Origin: Alloscardovia venturai
Lineage (GTDB): Bacteria > Actinomycetota > Actinomycetes > Actinomycetales > Bifidobacteriaceae
Assembly (NCBI RefSeq): GCF_042676605.1
Contig: NZ_JBHTHQ010000021.1
Coordinates: 620,001 to 684,000, forward strand
Reading direction: 5' to 3'
Length of the DNA: 64,000 nt
Shown here: positions 44,551 through 52,072 of the stretch, piece after piece
How the letters are laid out: every line of letters begins with the position of its first letter
Position numbering within the stretch: the first letter of the stretch is position 1
Notes under the pieces: generated by a model
Told to the model about the DNA's origin: nothing
The model's database searches: none
The model's input: the letters and a program-made list of their open reading frames with translations, nothing else
Position numbers and translations under genes: made by a program

Positions 44551-45159
44551 TTATTCCTTGGAATCTTTGGAATCACTACTTACGGCTGACGTATCGCTCA
44601 CAATTTCGCCGTCTTCGCTGTCCCCGCTCTTATCTATGTCATCGTCGAAGATGATATTCACGTCGAAGTCATCATCAAAGTCGTCGAATACGACGTGCGC
44701 AGTTGACTGTGAGTTGTCCGTTTCCTCATCCTTATGTTTGTAAGGATCTGCCTCCCCGGCATAGTGTGCGTTCTCACGAAGTTTCGCAAGCTCCTCATCA
44801 CGCTTACGAGCAACGACAAGCACATCATCAACTTCTGCGGCTTGACCTTGCAGGGTATCAAAGATGAAGAAAAGCTCCGGAGTTAAACGCAAACCTGCCT
44901 TACGACCAACCATAGAGCGTAAACGTCCCTGTGCCTGACGCAATGCCTGCGCTGCACGCTTCTTTTGACCTTCCTCATGCCCAGCATCTCCGTAAATGGT
45001 CCAAAATACACGTGCTTGCTGCATATCGTTCGTCACACGTACTTCGGTAATCGTTACTGCCCTCAGACGAGGGTCATGAATATCCTTTTCAAGCGCAGTA
45101 GCAATGATGCGCTGTATCAATCCAGCAATCCGCACTGCGCGAGGATTTGTTCCTGCCAT
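44551..45159 (-). CDS. rbfA: Ribosome-binding factor A with acidic tail
   Basis: Helps mature the 30S subunit. 202 residues; core in the first about 120 residues (NPRAVRIAGLIQRIIATALEKDIHDPRL, ITEVRVTNDMQQARVFWTIYG, RSMVGRKAGLRLTPELFFIFDT). The remaining about 70 residues are strongly acidic (FDDFDDDFDVNIIFDDDID), absent from typical 120-residue RbfA, parallel to the acidic tail of NusB. Separated from infB by 126 bp holding a hairpin. Confidence 0.93.
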   Translation of the reverse strand: MAGTNPRAVRIAGLIQRIIATALEKDIHDPRLRAVTITEVRVTNDMQQARVFWTIYGDAGHEEGQKKRAAQALRQAQGRLRSMVGRKAGLRLTPELFFIFDTLQGQAAEVDDVLVVARKRDEELAKLRENAHYAGEADPYKHKDEETDNSQSTAHVVFDDFDDDFDVNIIFDDDIDKSGDSEDGEIVSDTSAVSSDSKDSKE

Positions 45160-45213
45160 TAAAAGTCCTTTATTTACTTAACTATGCTTTATATACACTG
45201 ATAAAATCAGGCA

Positions 45214-45243
45214 AAGGCAGTCGGCTTAGTAGTCGACTGCCTT
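45214..45243 (-). terminator. Hairpin between infB and rbfA
   Basis: A 10-bp stem (AAGGCAGTCG / CGACTGCCTT) with a 10-nt loop lies after the infB stop. On the minus strand only a broken T-run follows, so partial termination or mRNA processing is likelier than full stop. Confidence 0.5.
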
Positions 45244-45285
45244 CAGCCTCATGCTACTCGTATGGAAGTAGTCATCTTAATCCCT

Positions 45286-48111
45286 CTATGAGCGCGGAAT
45301 CTCACGCATCTCGAAGGTCTCAATAATATCGCCAACCTGAATGTCGTTAAAGTTACCCAAGTTGATACCTGCTTCGTAGCCTTCGCTGACCTCGGTGACA
45401 TCATCCTTGAAACGACGCAACGTGGAGATTTCAAGGTCGTTGAAGGTGACGACACCATCGCGCATAATGCGTGCCTTTGTACCGCGCTTAACGGTACCAT
45501 CATCGACCTTAACACCTGCGATGTTGCCGAACTTGGAAGAACGGAAGATTTCACGAATCTCAGAGTGAGATGTGACGACCTCTTCATACTCAGGCTTGAG
45601 CATGCCCTTCAACGAGGATTCAATTTCTTCAATTGCCTTATAGATGACGGAGTAGTAGCGCACGTCAACGCCTTCACGCTCTGCCAAATCAGCCACTTGT
45701 CGTGATGGACGAACATTGAATCCGATGATGACTGCCTTATCAACAGTTGCAAGGTTGACATCATTCTGTGTAATAGCACCTACACCACGATGAATGACCT
45801 GAATGCCGACTTCGTCGCTAACCTCAATCTTCATCAAGGATTCTTCCAGTGCCTCCACAGAACCAGAGGAGTCACCCTTAATGACTACGTTGAGCATGTC
45901 AACTTCAGACTTTGCGAACTGTTCCTTGAGGTTCTCGAGAGAGACGACCTTATGGCGACGTGCCAATTGTGCAGCGCGTTCAGAAGCTTCACGCTTTTCA
46001 GCAATTTGGCGAGCAGCGCGATCGTCTGATGCGACGAGGAAGAGGTCGCCTGCAGTAGGCACCGAAGTTAATCCGAGTACTGCTACTGGACGAGACGGAG
46101 TTGCCTCATCGAGATTGTTTCCATTTTCGTCCAAGAGAGCACGAACACGACCGTAAGCTTTACCAGCAACGATGGAGTCTCCCACGCGAAGCGTACCCTG
46201 CTGAACGAGGACTGTTGCTACAGCACCACGACCCTTGTCCAAGCGAGCTTCAACCGTTGCGCCTCGAGCAGACATCGTAGGATCTGCACGCAAATCAAGA
46301 GTTGCATCAGCAGTCAAAAGAACTGCTTCAAGCAACTTATCAATGTTGGTTCCTTGCTTTGCAGAGATATCGACGAACATCGTATCTCCACCGTACTCTT
46401 CTGGAACTAAGCCGAATTCGGTAAGCTGTCCACGCACCTTCTCAGGATTTGCACCATCAACATCAATCTTGTTTACTGCCACAACGATTGGAACATTCGC
46501 CGCCTGAGCATGGTTAATAGCTTCTACAGTCTGAGGCATCACACCATCATCCGCTGCAACTACCAAGATAGCCACGTCAGTAAGCTCTGCACCACGAGCA
46601 CGCATAGCGGTAAACGCTTCGTGACCTGGCGTATCCAAGAATGTGATGCGGCGATCAATATCGTTTAAAGTGACATGAATCTGGTATGCACCGATACGCT
46701 GTGTGATACCGCCAGCCTCAGACTTAATAACGTTCGTTTGACGGATGGTATCAAGTAAGCGAGTCTTACCATGATCGACGTGACCCATGACAGTGACGAC
46801 TGGAGGACGAGACTCGAGATTTTCTTCGTCAGCTTCTGCATCCAAATCAATATCAAACTGCTGCAAAAGTGCACGGTCTTCCTCTTCAGCAGAAACAATC
46901 TTGATGTTCCAGCCTATTTCTTCACCGAGGATTTCGAAAGTTGCCGCATCCAATGACTGAGTTGCAGTAGCCATCTCTCCTAGGTGGAAGAGGACCGTTA
47001 CGAGATTTGCTGCAGAGACATTAATCTTCTCAGCAAGATCCGAAAGAGTTGCGCCTTGTGGTAGCTTAACTGTCTGGCCATTACCTGATGGGATACGTAC
47101 GCCACCGATAACTGGTGCTTTCATTTCTTCGAACTCTTGACGCTTTGCGCGACGAGCTGCCTTACGAGACTTAGAAGACTTCGCACCTTGACGTCCAAAC
47201 GCGCCTGCAGCACCGCCACGACCGCGACCGCCGCGAGATGGACCGTTGCTTGGAGCTGGACCGCTAGGAGCACTACCGCTGAAACGACCCGAACGGGAGC
47301 CACCGCTACCGTGCGACGCTCCTGCACCAGCGCCCGAGCGGTTACCCCACTTGCTGCCGCCGTTTCCACTACGACCTGCGCCTTGAGCTCCTTGCCCCGG
47401 ACGTGGAGAGCCTTGTCCTGGACGTCCGCCGCGACCGCGACGCTCTGAGCCACCTTGTCCTGGACGTCCGCCGCGACCGCGACGCTCACCATTGCCGTCC
47501 TGCTTGATGCCTGGACGGCTCATAGGATGTGGGCGTGGGATATCCCCTGGAGTAGGAGTAGCCATACGTTGCTTGCTCATGAAAGGATTGTTTCCTGGGC
47601 GTGGTGCACCATTAGGACGACGTACTGGCTTTGGTATTCCTGCGGTTGCGTTTTCGCCTTTTGCTCCAGAACGTGCTGCTGGAGCAGACTTAGCCTTTGG
47701 AGCATTCTTCTTTGCTGGTTTTTTAGCCGCAGCCGTACCAGCTGCTACTGCTTTAGCTGCAGCAGGATTTACTGACGACATCGCAGCACGAGCAACGGCA
47801 GTGCGCGGAGATGGCGCCTTGACCTTAGCCGTCTTTGAATCTGAAGCATCAGCAGACTTCGTAGCTGCCGTATGAGAAGTTTTCTTTGCAGGTGCTGGTG
47901 CCGTATGAGACGTTGTGCGAGCCTTTCCAGCATCTTTATCGTTATTATTATCAGCCGTTTCAAACGCGGCCTTCAATTTGCGAACCACTGGTGGTTCGAC
48001 AGAAGATGAAGCAGACTTTACGAATTCGCCCATCTCTTTGAGCTTTTCCATAACAGTCTTGCTGTCTACACCGAATTGCTTTGCAAGTTCGTGTACGCGT
48101 GGTTTTGCCAC
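45286..48111 (-). CDS. infB: Translation initiation factor IF-2
   Basis: GTPase that brings initiator tRNA to the ribosome. 941 residues. N-terminal IF2_N domain (AKPRVHELAKQFGVDSKTVMEKLKEMGEFVKSASS), then a long Ala/Lys-rich segment and an Arg/Gly/Pro-rich segment with RRGRGGRPGQG repeats (about 100-310). A second IF2_N block precedes the GTPase domain, with G1 GHVDHGKT at 443-450, then DTPGHEAF and NKIDVDG. C-terminal domains complete to the end (VGDIIETFEMREI). The rpl-type YlxR gene usually between nusA and infB is absent here. Confidence 0.96.
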   Translation of the reverse strand: MAKPRVHELAKQFGVDSKTVMEKLKEMGEFVKSASSSVEPPVVRKLKAAFETADNNNDKDAGKARTTSHTAPAPAKKTSHTAATKSADASDSKTAKVKAPSPRTAVARAAMSSVNPAAAKAVAAGTAAAKKPAKKNAPKAKSAPAARSGAKGENATAGIPKPVRRPNGAPRPGNNPFMSKQRMATPTPGDIPRPHPMSRPGIKQDGNGERRGRGGRPGQGGSERRGRGGRPGQGSPRPGQGAQGAGRSGNGGSKWGNRSGAGAGASHGSGGSRSGRFSGSAPSGPAPSNGPSRGGRGRGGAAGAFGRQGAKSSKSRKAARRAKRQEFEEMKAPVIGGVRIPSGNGQTVKLPQGATLSDLAEKINVSAANLVTVLFHLGEMATATQSLDAATFEILGEEIGWNIKIVSAEEEDRALLQQFDIDLDAEADEENLESRPPVVTVMGHVDHGKTRLLDTIRQTNVIKSEAGGITQRIGAYQIHVTLNDIDRRITFLDTPGHEAFTAMRARGAELTDVAILVVAADDGVMPQTVEAINHAQAANVPIVVAVNKIDVDGANPEKVRGQLTEFGLVPEEYGGDTMFVDISAKQGTNIDKLLEAVLLTADATLDLRADPTMSARGATVEARLDKGRGAVATVLVQQGTLRVGDSIVAGKAYGRVRALLDENGNNLDEATPSRPVAVLGLTSVPTAGDLFLVASDDRAARQIAEKREASERAAQLARRHKVVSLENLKEQFAKSEVDMLNVVIKGDSSGSVEALEESLMKIEVSDEVGIQVIHRGVGAITQNDVNLATVDKAVIIGFNVRPSRQVADLAEREGVDVRYYSVIYKAIEEIESSLKGMLKPEYEEVVTSHSEIREIFRSSKFGNIAGVKVDDGTVKRGTKARIMRDGVVTFNDLEISTLRRFKDDVTEVSEGYEAGINLGNFNDIQVGDIIETFEMREIPRS

Positions 48112-48344
48112 TATTTCTCCTTTACTGGCGCCGCGTAAGAACTTGCGCAGCGCTTATTTGAGTAGGGTTAACGTATCCTGTCTCATCGTTCGGAAACCAT
48201 GATCGTATTACCTCGTCTCAAAAGCAGTGATTTCTTGCCTTAAACGTTCCTATCATACCCATAAGTATGGATGAACTCGGGCGTTTCATCACTGCTTTTT
48301 ACTTCTTCTGTAAACTGTTTATTCCGACTTAGCGCAACTACGAC
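48112..48344 (-). other. nusA-infB gap with long hairpin
   Basis: No reading frame resembling YlxR is present. A long imperfect hairpin spans 48223-48296: AGCAGTGAT pairs with ATCACTGCT, and inside it AAACG pairs with CGTTT. On the minus strand it ends CACTGCTTTTGAG, a weak terminator; on the plus strand it ends in TTTTTA. It could reduce infB expression relative to nusA. Confidence 0.5.
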
Positions 48345-49379
48345 TTACGCTTCGCGAGAAACCTCGCTCTTCGCAGCCTGAGATTCAACTGACTCAATAC
48401 CAATCTTCCAGCCAGTAAGCTTCGCAGCCAAACGAGCATTCTGTCCCTCTTTGCCAATTGCAAGAGATAGTTGGTCTTCCTTTATCAACGCAATGGCGGT
48501 CTGGCTCTTCTCGGACACTACGTGAACTTCTACTACATGTGCTGGTGAGAGCGCCGCAGCCACAAATTTTGCTGGATCATTTGACCAGTCAACGATATCA
48601 ATCTTCTCTTCGCCCAAGTTCTCCATCACGGCACGCACACGATTGCCAGATGGACCTATGAGCGCACCTTTTGGATTAATACCCGGAGTATTAGCCCGGA
48701 CAGCAATCTTCGTACGCGCGCCGGCTTCGCGAGCGATAGACATAATCGACACTGCCCCCGAAGCAAGCTCCGGTACTTCACGTTCAAACAACTTACGGAC
48801 AAGTTCTGGGTGAGAGCGCGAAACGATAATTTCCGGTCCTTTAAGTCCACGTGCGACATTCACTACATACACGCGAATGCGCTCGCCATGGCGGTAAACT
48901 TCTCCTGGAACCTGCTCGCGGCGTGGGAGAATCGCCTCTACATCTCCTACTGCCACATGAATATTCTGCGAGTCACGCGAATTTTGCTGGATAACTCCCG
49001 CTATAATCTGACCTTTTTGGCCTGAGAACGCGCCGAAAATCTTATCGTCTTGAGCCTTACGGAATAGTCCAGAGATAACTTGGCGAGCAGTTGCTGCAGC
49101 AACGCGACCGAAATCCGTCGGCGTATCATCGTATTCATCGCCTAATTCAGGGCGCGGATGCGGATTCTCTTCTGTAGGTTCTACAGGAATCTCGTCTTGA
49201 GCCCAAATAGTAAATGTACCCGCACGGTCATCAAGTTCCACGCGTGCATGCTTTGCAGCTTTAGGTGTTTTAAGATATGCAAGACGAAGTGCCTGAGACA
49301 ACGCCTCATCTAAGGTTTCCGCTTCGATGCCCTGCTCAGCCGCAAGTCGATGCATCGCTGACAAATCAAGTTGTTCCAT
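48345..49379 (-). CDS. nusA: Transcription termination/antitermination factor NusA
   Basis: RNA polymerase-associated factor controlling pausing and termination. 344 residues, the short actinobacterial form without C-terminal acidic repeats. Polymerase-binding N-terminus (LSAMHRLAAEQGIEAETLDEALSQALRLAYLK), S1 domain (QKGQIIAGVIQQNS...VGDVEAILPRREQVPGE), KH1 and KH2 domains (REAGARTKIAVRANTPGINPKGALIGPSGNRVRAV; LSLAIGKEGQNARLAAKLTGWKIGIES). A strong TAGGAGG precedes the ATG. Heads nusA-infB-rbfA-truB-ribF; rimP, often ahead of nusA, is not seen. Confidence 0.95.
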   Translation of the reverse strand: MEQLDLSAMHRLAAEQGIEAETLDEALSQALRLAYLKTPKAAKHARVELDDRAGTFTIWAQDEIPVEPTEENPHPRPELGDEYDDTPTDFGRVAAATARQVISGLFRKAQDDKIFGAFSGQKGQIIAGVIQQNSRDSQNIHVAVGDVEAILPRREQVPGEVYRHGERIRVYVVNVARGLKGPEIIVSRSHPELVRKLFEREVPELASGAVSIMSIAREAGARTKIAVRANTPGINPKGALIGPSGNRVRAVMENLGEEKIDIVDWSNDPAKFVAAALSPAHVVEVHVVSEKSQTAIALIKEDQLSLAIGKEGQNARLAAKLTGWKIGIESVESQAAKSEVSREA

Positions 49380-49403
49380 AGTGGAGACCTCCTATATGAA
49401 GTT

Positions 49404-49429
49404 ATAAAAAGCACACGAATCTCGTGTGC
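49404..49429 (-). terminator. Intrinsic terminator in the nusA leader
   Basis: On the minus strand GCACACGA / TCGTGTGC (8-bp perfect stem, 3-nt loop) is followed by TTTTTAT, about 10 nt before the nusA ribosome-binding site. No minus-strand gene ends here, so it would act as an attenuator of the nusA operon. Confidence 0.65.
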
Positions 49430-49511
49430 CTTCTTGTTTTGAGTGAGTACTATTCTACCGAAATATATCGACTTTAATGTTTATTCATTTGCCCAAAAGG
49501 ATTCACCCGTA

Positions 49512-50453
49512 ATGGGCTATCAGCATCCTGATAGTATAACAAGTATGGTTACAGGGGAATTTCAATCACATCGTGGCGGAAAACAGAGTTTCTGGGCAAG
49601 ACTGCTTATGAACTCACTGTGTAGTATCACTATCATCTCTAGTTTTGCTACCTGTCCTTTTACTGTTTCCCCTGCCTTGGCGACACCAAATGAAACTGAT
49701 AATGCGCAAATACTTACCTGCGATACCGCTTATTTTCAAGCTCAGAATTTTTCTACGTTTGCTACATATGCTCCCACAAGGCTTGTTTCTCATATATACA
49801 AGTTTTTCGCCTCACAGCGATGGATGGATGTCGCTCTCGCCTGTGCACATCGCACGAGCGAAGGAGTGGTTAAGAGCAGTATTACCCTCTATGAATCGAA
49901 TAAGGAGCCTATACTAGCCACTCTTCTAACAGCTGATAGCAATAGCGAAGAAACATATCTACAACACAATGGCACGCATCCTACATATCTTCGTGCACAA
50001 ACTTTGCAACAACTTGCACTGGCAGAAGACAAACTGCGATTTGCTTATGAAACGCTTGCGGCTCGCTCAACTAGCCAAGATGAACTTATGTCTTTGGCTC
50101 ACAGCGCAGCTCAATTTTCTGAAAGCTACGCAACTGCTGCTTCGCGTTCAAAGAACTACCGTGACCCGCGCAAACGAATATATGCTACTGACAACCTTAA
50201 CGATATCCATTCTGACGTGGATGATCCTGCTACAGAGATATTCATGCCAACCAAAGCATCTCTTGAGCTTGACGTCGCACTCGAAAGTCTATCTGCACTT
50301 CATGATAATCGTGCAACTCAGTCAGTAAATTCTTCACACATCTCGATACGAAATAGCGATATATATAGCGCAATTCAAAGAATCCGTACTCATCTACTAT
50401 CCGCATATGAGGCAGGCGCTCCAGCACTTCCAGAGCTTTACCTTCACGAGTGA
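49512..50453 (+). CDS. Putative exported protein of unknown function
   Basis: Protein of about 313 residues (ATG 49512 behind AAAGGA; the frame is open from GTG 49443). After a basic stretch, a hydrophobic signal-like segment (about residues 30-58, MNSLCSITIISSFATCPFTVSPALA) suggests export with cleavage after ALA. The remainder is helix-rich, Ala/Ser/Thr-rich, and has no domain I recognise. It stands alone between nusA and tuf on the opposite strand. Weak codon and motif support compared with neighbours, but the signal sequence and 300-residue open frame argue for a real gene. Confidence 0.65.
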   Translation: MGYQHPDSITSMVTGEFQSHRGGKQSFWARLLMNSLCSITIISSFATCPFTVSPALATPNETDNAQILTCDTAYFQAQNFSTFATYAPTRLVSHIYKFFASQRWMDVALACAHRTSEGVVKSSITLYESNKEPILATLLTADSNSEETYLQHNGTHPTYLRAQTLQQLALAEDKLRFAYETLAARSTSQDELMSLAHSAAQFSESYATAASRSKNYRDPRKRIYATDNLNDIHSDVDDPATEIFMPTKASLELDVALESLSALHDNRATQSVNSSHISIRNSDIYSAIQRIRTHLLSAYEAGAPALPELYLHE

Positions 50454-50555
50454 GTAGTTTCAACCTTGGACTACTTCATTCTTATTGCACAGAAGCCTTT
50501 CTTTCTTTATCTATTTCTGGGGCTTACTGACGTTTTTATAGAGTTCTATATTTTT

Positions 50556-50600
50556 ATATGAAAGAGGTCCTAAAGAAAACCCTTAGGACCTCTTTGAATC
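50556..50600 (-). terminator. Rho-independent terminator of tuf
   Basis: A 13-bp stem (50561-50573 AAAGAGGTCCTAA with 50583-50595) closes the gap after tuf. Read on the minus strand it runs into CATATAAAAATATAG, and the stem itself ends CTCTTT. It also faces the plus-strand gene ending at 50453. Confidence 0.75.
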
Positions 50601-50637
50601 AGCCGAAGCTAATCAAGCAGTTTGTACCAAGTAAAAA

Positions 50638-51837
50638 CTACTCAACAATCTTGGTGATACGACCAGAACCAACGGTACGACCACCTTCACGAACTGCGAA
50701 GGTAAGACCCTCTTCCATAGCGATAGGCTGGATGAGCTCTACGCCGAAGGTTGCGTGATCACCAGGCTGTACCATTTCAACGCCTTCTGGCAAAGTGATA
50801 ACACCAGTAACGTCAGTAGTACGGAGGTAGAACTGTGGACGGTAGTTGGAGAAGAATGGCGAGTGACGGCCACCCTCATCCTTAGTCAATACGTAAACCT
50901 CAGCCTCAAACTTGGTATGAGGAGTGATGGACTTAGGAGCAGCTACAACCTGACCGCGCTCTACATCTTCACGACCGATACCACGGAGAAGAAGACCAGT
51001 GTTATCACCAGCTTCTGCTTCGTCCATCTGCTTGTGGAAGGTCTCAATGGAGGTTACGGTAGTTTCCTGAGTTGGGCGAAGACCAACGATTTCAACTGGA
51101 GTATTGATAGCAAGACGACCGCGCTCTACACGACCGGTTACTACGGTACCACGACCAGAAATAGTGAATACGTCTTCGATAGGCATCAAGAATGGCTTGT
51201 CGAGATCGTGAACTGGAGTTGGGATGTACTCGTCAACTGCGTTCATGAGATCCTTGACAGTCTGTACCCACTTCTCATGATCTGGAGCATCGTCATGCAA
51301 TGCGCCGTATGCAGAAGTACGGATTACTGGGCAATCGCGATCGAAGCCATTTTCTTCGAGCAAGTCACGAACTTCTTCTTCAACGAGCTCGATGAGTTCT
51401 TCGTCCTCAACCATATCGCACTTGTTCAAAGCTACGAGAAGTTTTGGAACACCAACCTGCTTTGCGAGCAATACGTGCTCACGAGTCTGAGCCATAGGAC
51501 CATCGGTAGCAGCTACAACGAGGATAGCGCCATCCATCTGAGCAGCACCTGTAATCATGTTCTTAACATAATCAGCGTGACCTGGAGCATCTACGTGTGC
51601 ATAGTGGCGCTTCTCAGTTTCATACTCGATGTGAGCGATGTTAATAGTAATACCGCGTTCCTTCTCTTCAGGAGCGGAATCAATCTGATCGAAATCATAT
51701 GCAGGATTCAGATCTGGGTACATCTCATGCAGAGTCTTAGAAATTGCTGCAGTGAGGGTGGTCTTACCGTGATCAACGTGACCAATGGTACCAATGTTAA
51801 CGTGTGGCTTAGTACGTTCGAACTTTGCCTTTGCCAT
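50638..51837 (-). CDS. tuf: Elongation factor Tu
   Basis: Delivers aminoacyl-tRNA to the ribosome. Start set at ATG 51837 (MAKAKFERTKPHVN) behind AGGAGG, though the frame is open to 51876; 399 residues, standard. G1 GHVDHGKT at residues 19-26, G3 DAPGHADYV, G4 NKCDM, and the C-terminal barrels ending VGSGRITKIVE. Located 235 bp after fusA, with a hairpin in the gap, so it is probably transcribed from its own promoter as well as by readthrough. Confidence 0.98.
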   Translation of the reverse strand: MAKAKFERTKPHVNIGTIGHVDHGKTTLTAAISKTLHEMYPDLNPAYDFDQIDSAPEEKERGITINIAHIEYETEKRHYAHVDAPGHADYVKNMITGAAQMDGAILVVAATDGPMAQTREHVLLAKQVGVPKLLVALNKCDMVEDEELIELVEEEVRDLLEENGFDRDCPVIRTSAYGALHDDAPDHEKWVQTVKDLMNAVDEYIPTPVHDLDKPFLMPIEDVFTISGRGTVVTGRVERGRLAINTPVEIVGLRPTQETTVTSIETFHKQMDEAEAGDNTGLLLRGIGREDVERGQVVAAPKSITPHTKFEAEVYVLTKDEGGRHSPFFSNYRPQFYLRTTDVTGVITLPEGVEMVQPGDHATFGVELIQPIAMEEGLTFAVREGGRTVGSGRITKIVE

Positions 51838-52072
51838 AGTGTGTCCTCCTAGGACGTCTCTAGAGTTTCGTCTCATACCGTGGAGTACAAGACACTCGGT
51901 AGATTTTACTACTTCATGGGGTCAACTGCCACCGCGTGTTAAACCCAGAATTGCTTCCAGTTTACCGTATTTCCTTGACAGTGCCCCGCCTCATGTTGAG
52001 GGAAACAGTTTGCTTCCCTCAACAACGAAGCTATAAATTCTGTGCAAGCTTACCAGCTCGTAGTCTTTATGA
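51838..52072 (-). promoter_or_regulatory. fusA-tuf gap: hairpin and tuf upstream region
   Basis: A perfect 11-bp stem (51994-52004 TGTTGAGGGAA with 52014-52024) with a 9-nt loop lies mid-gap; no T-run follows on the minus strand. Nearer to tuf a TTGACC hexamer (near 51928 on the minus strand) could be a -35 box. AGGAGG precedes the tuf ATG. Confidence 0.4.

Noticed and set aside
47137..47492. Repeat-rich stretch resembling a tandem array
   Set aside because: It is the Arg/Gly/Pro-rich segment of infB; the repeats encode RRGRGGRPGQG units and do not have the direct-repeat and spacer pattern of CRISPR.
50755..51852. 365-codon open frame on the plus strand
   Set aside because: Antisense to tuf; Cys- and Trp-rich composition unlike a real protein.
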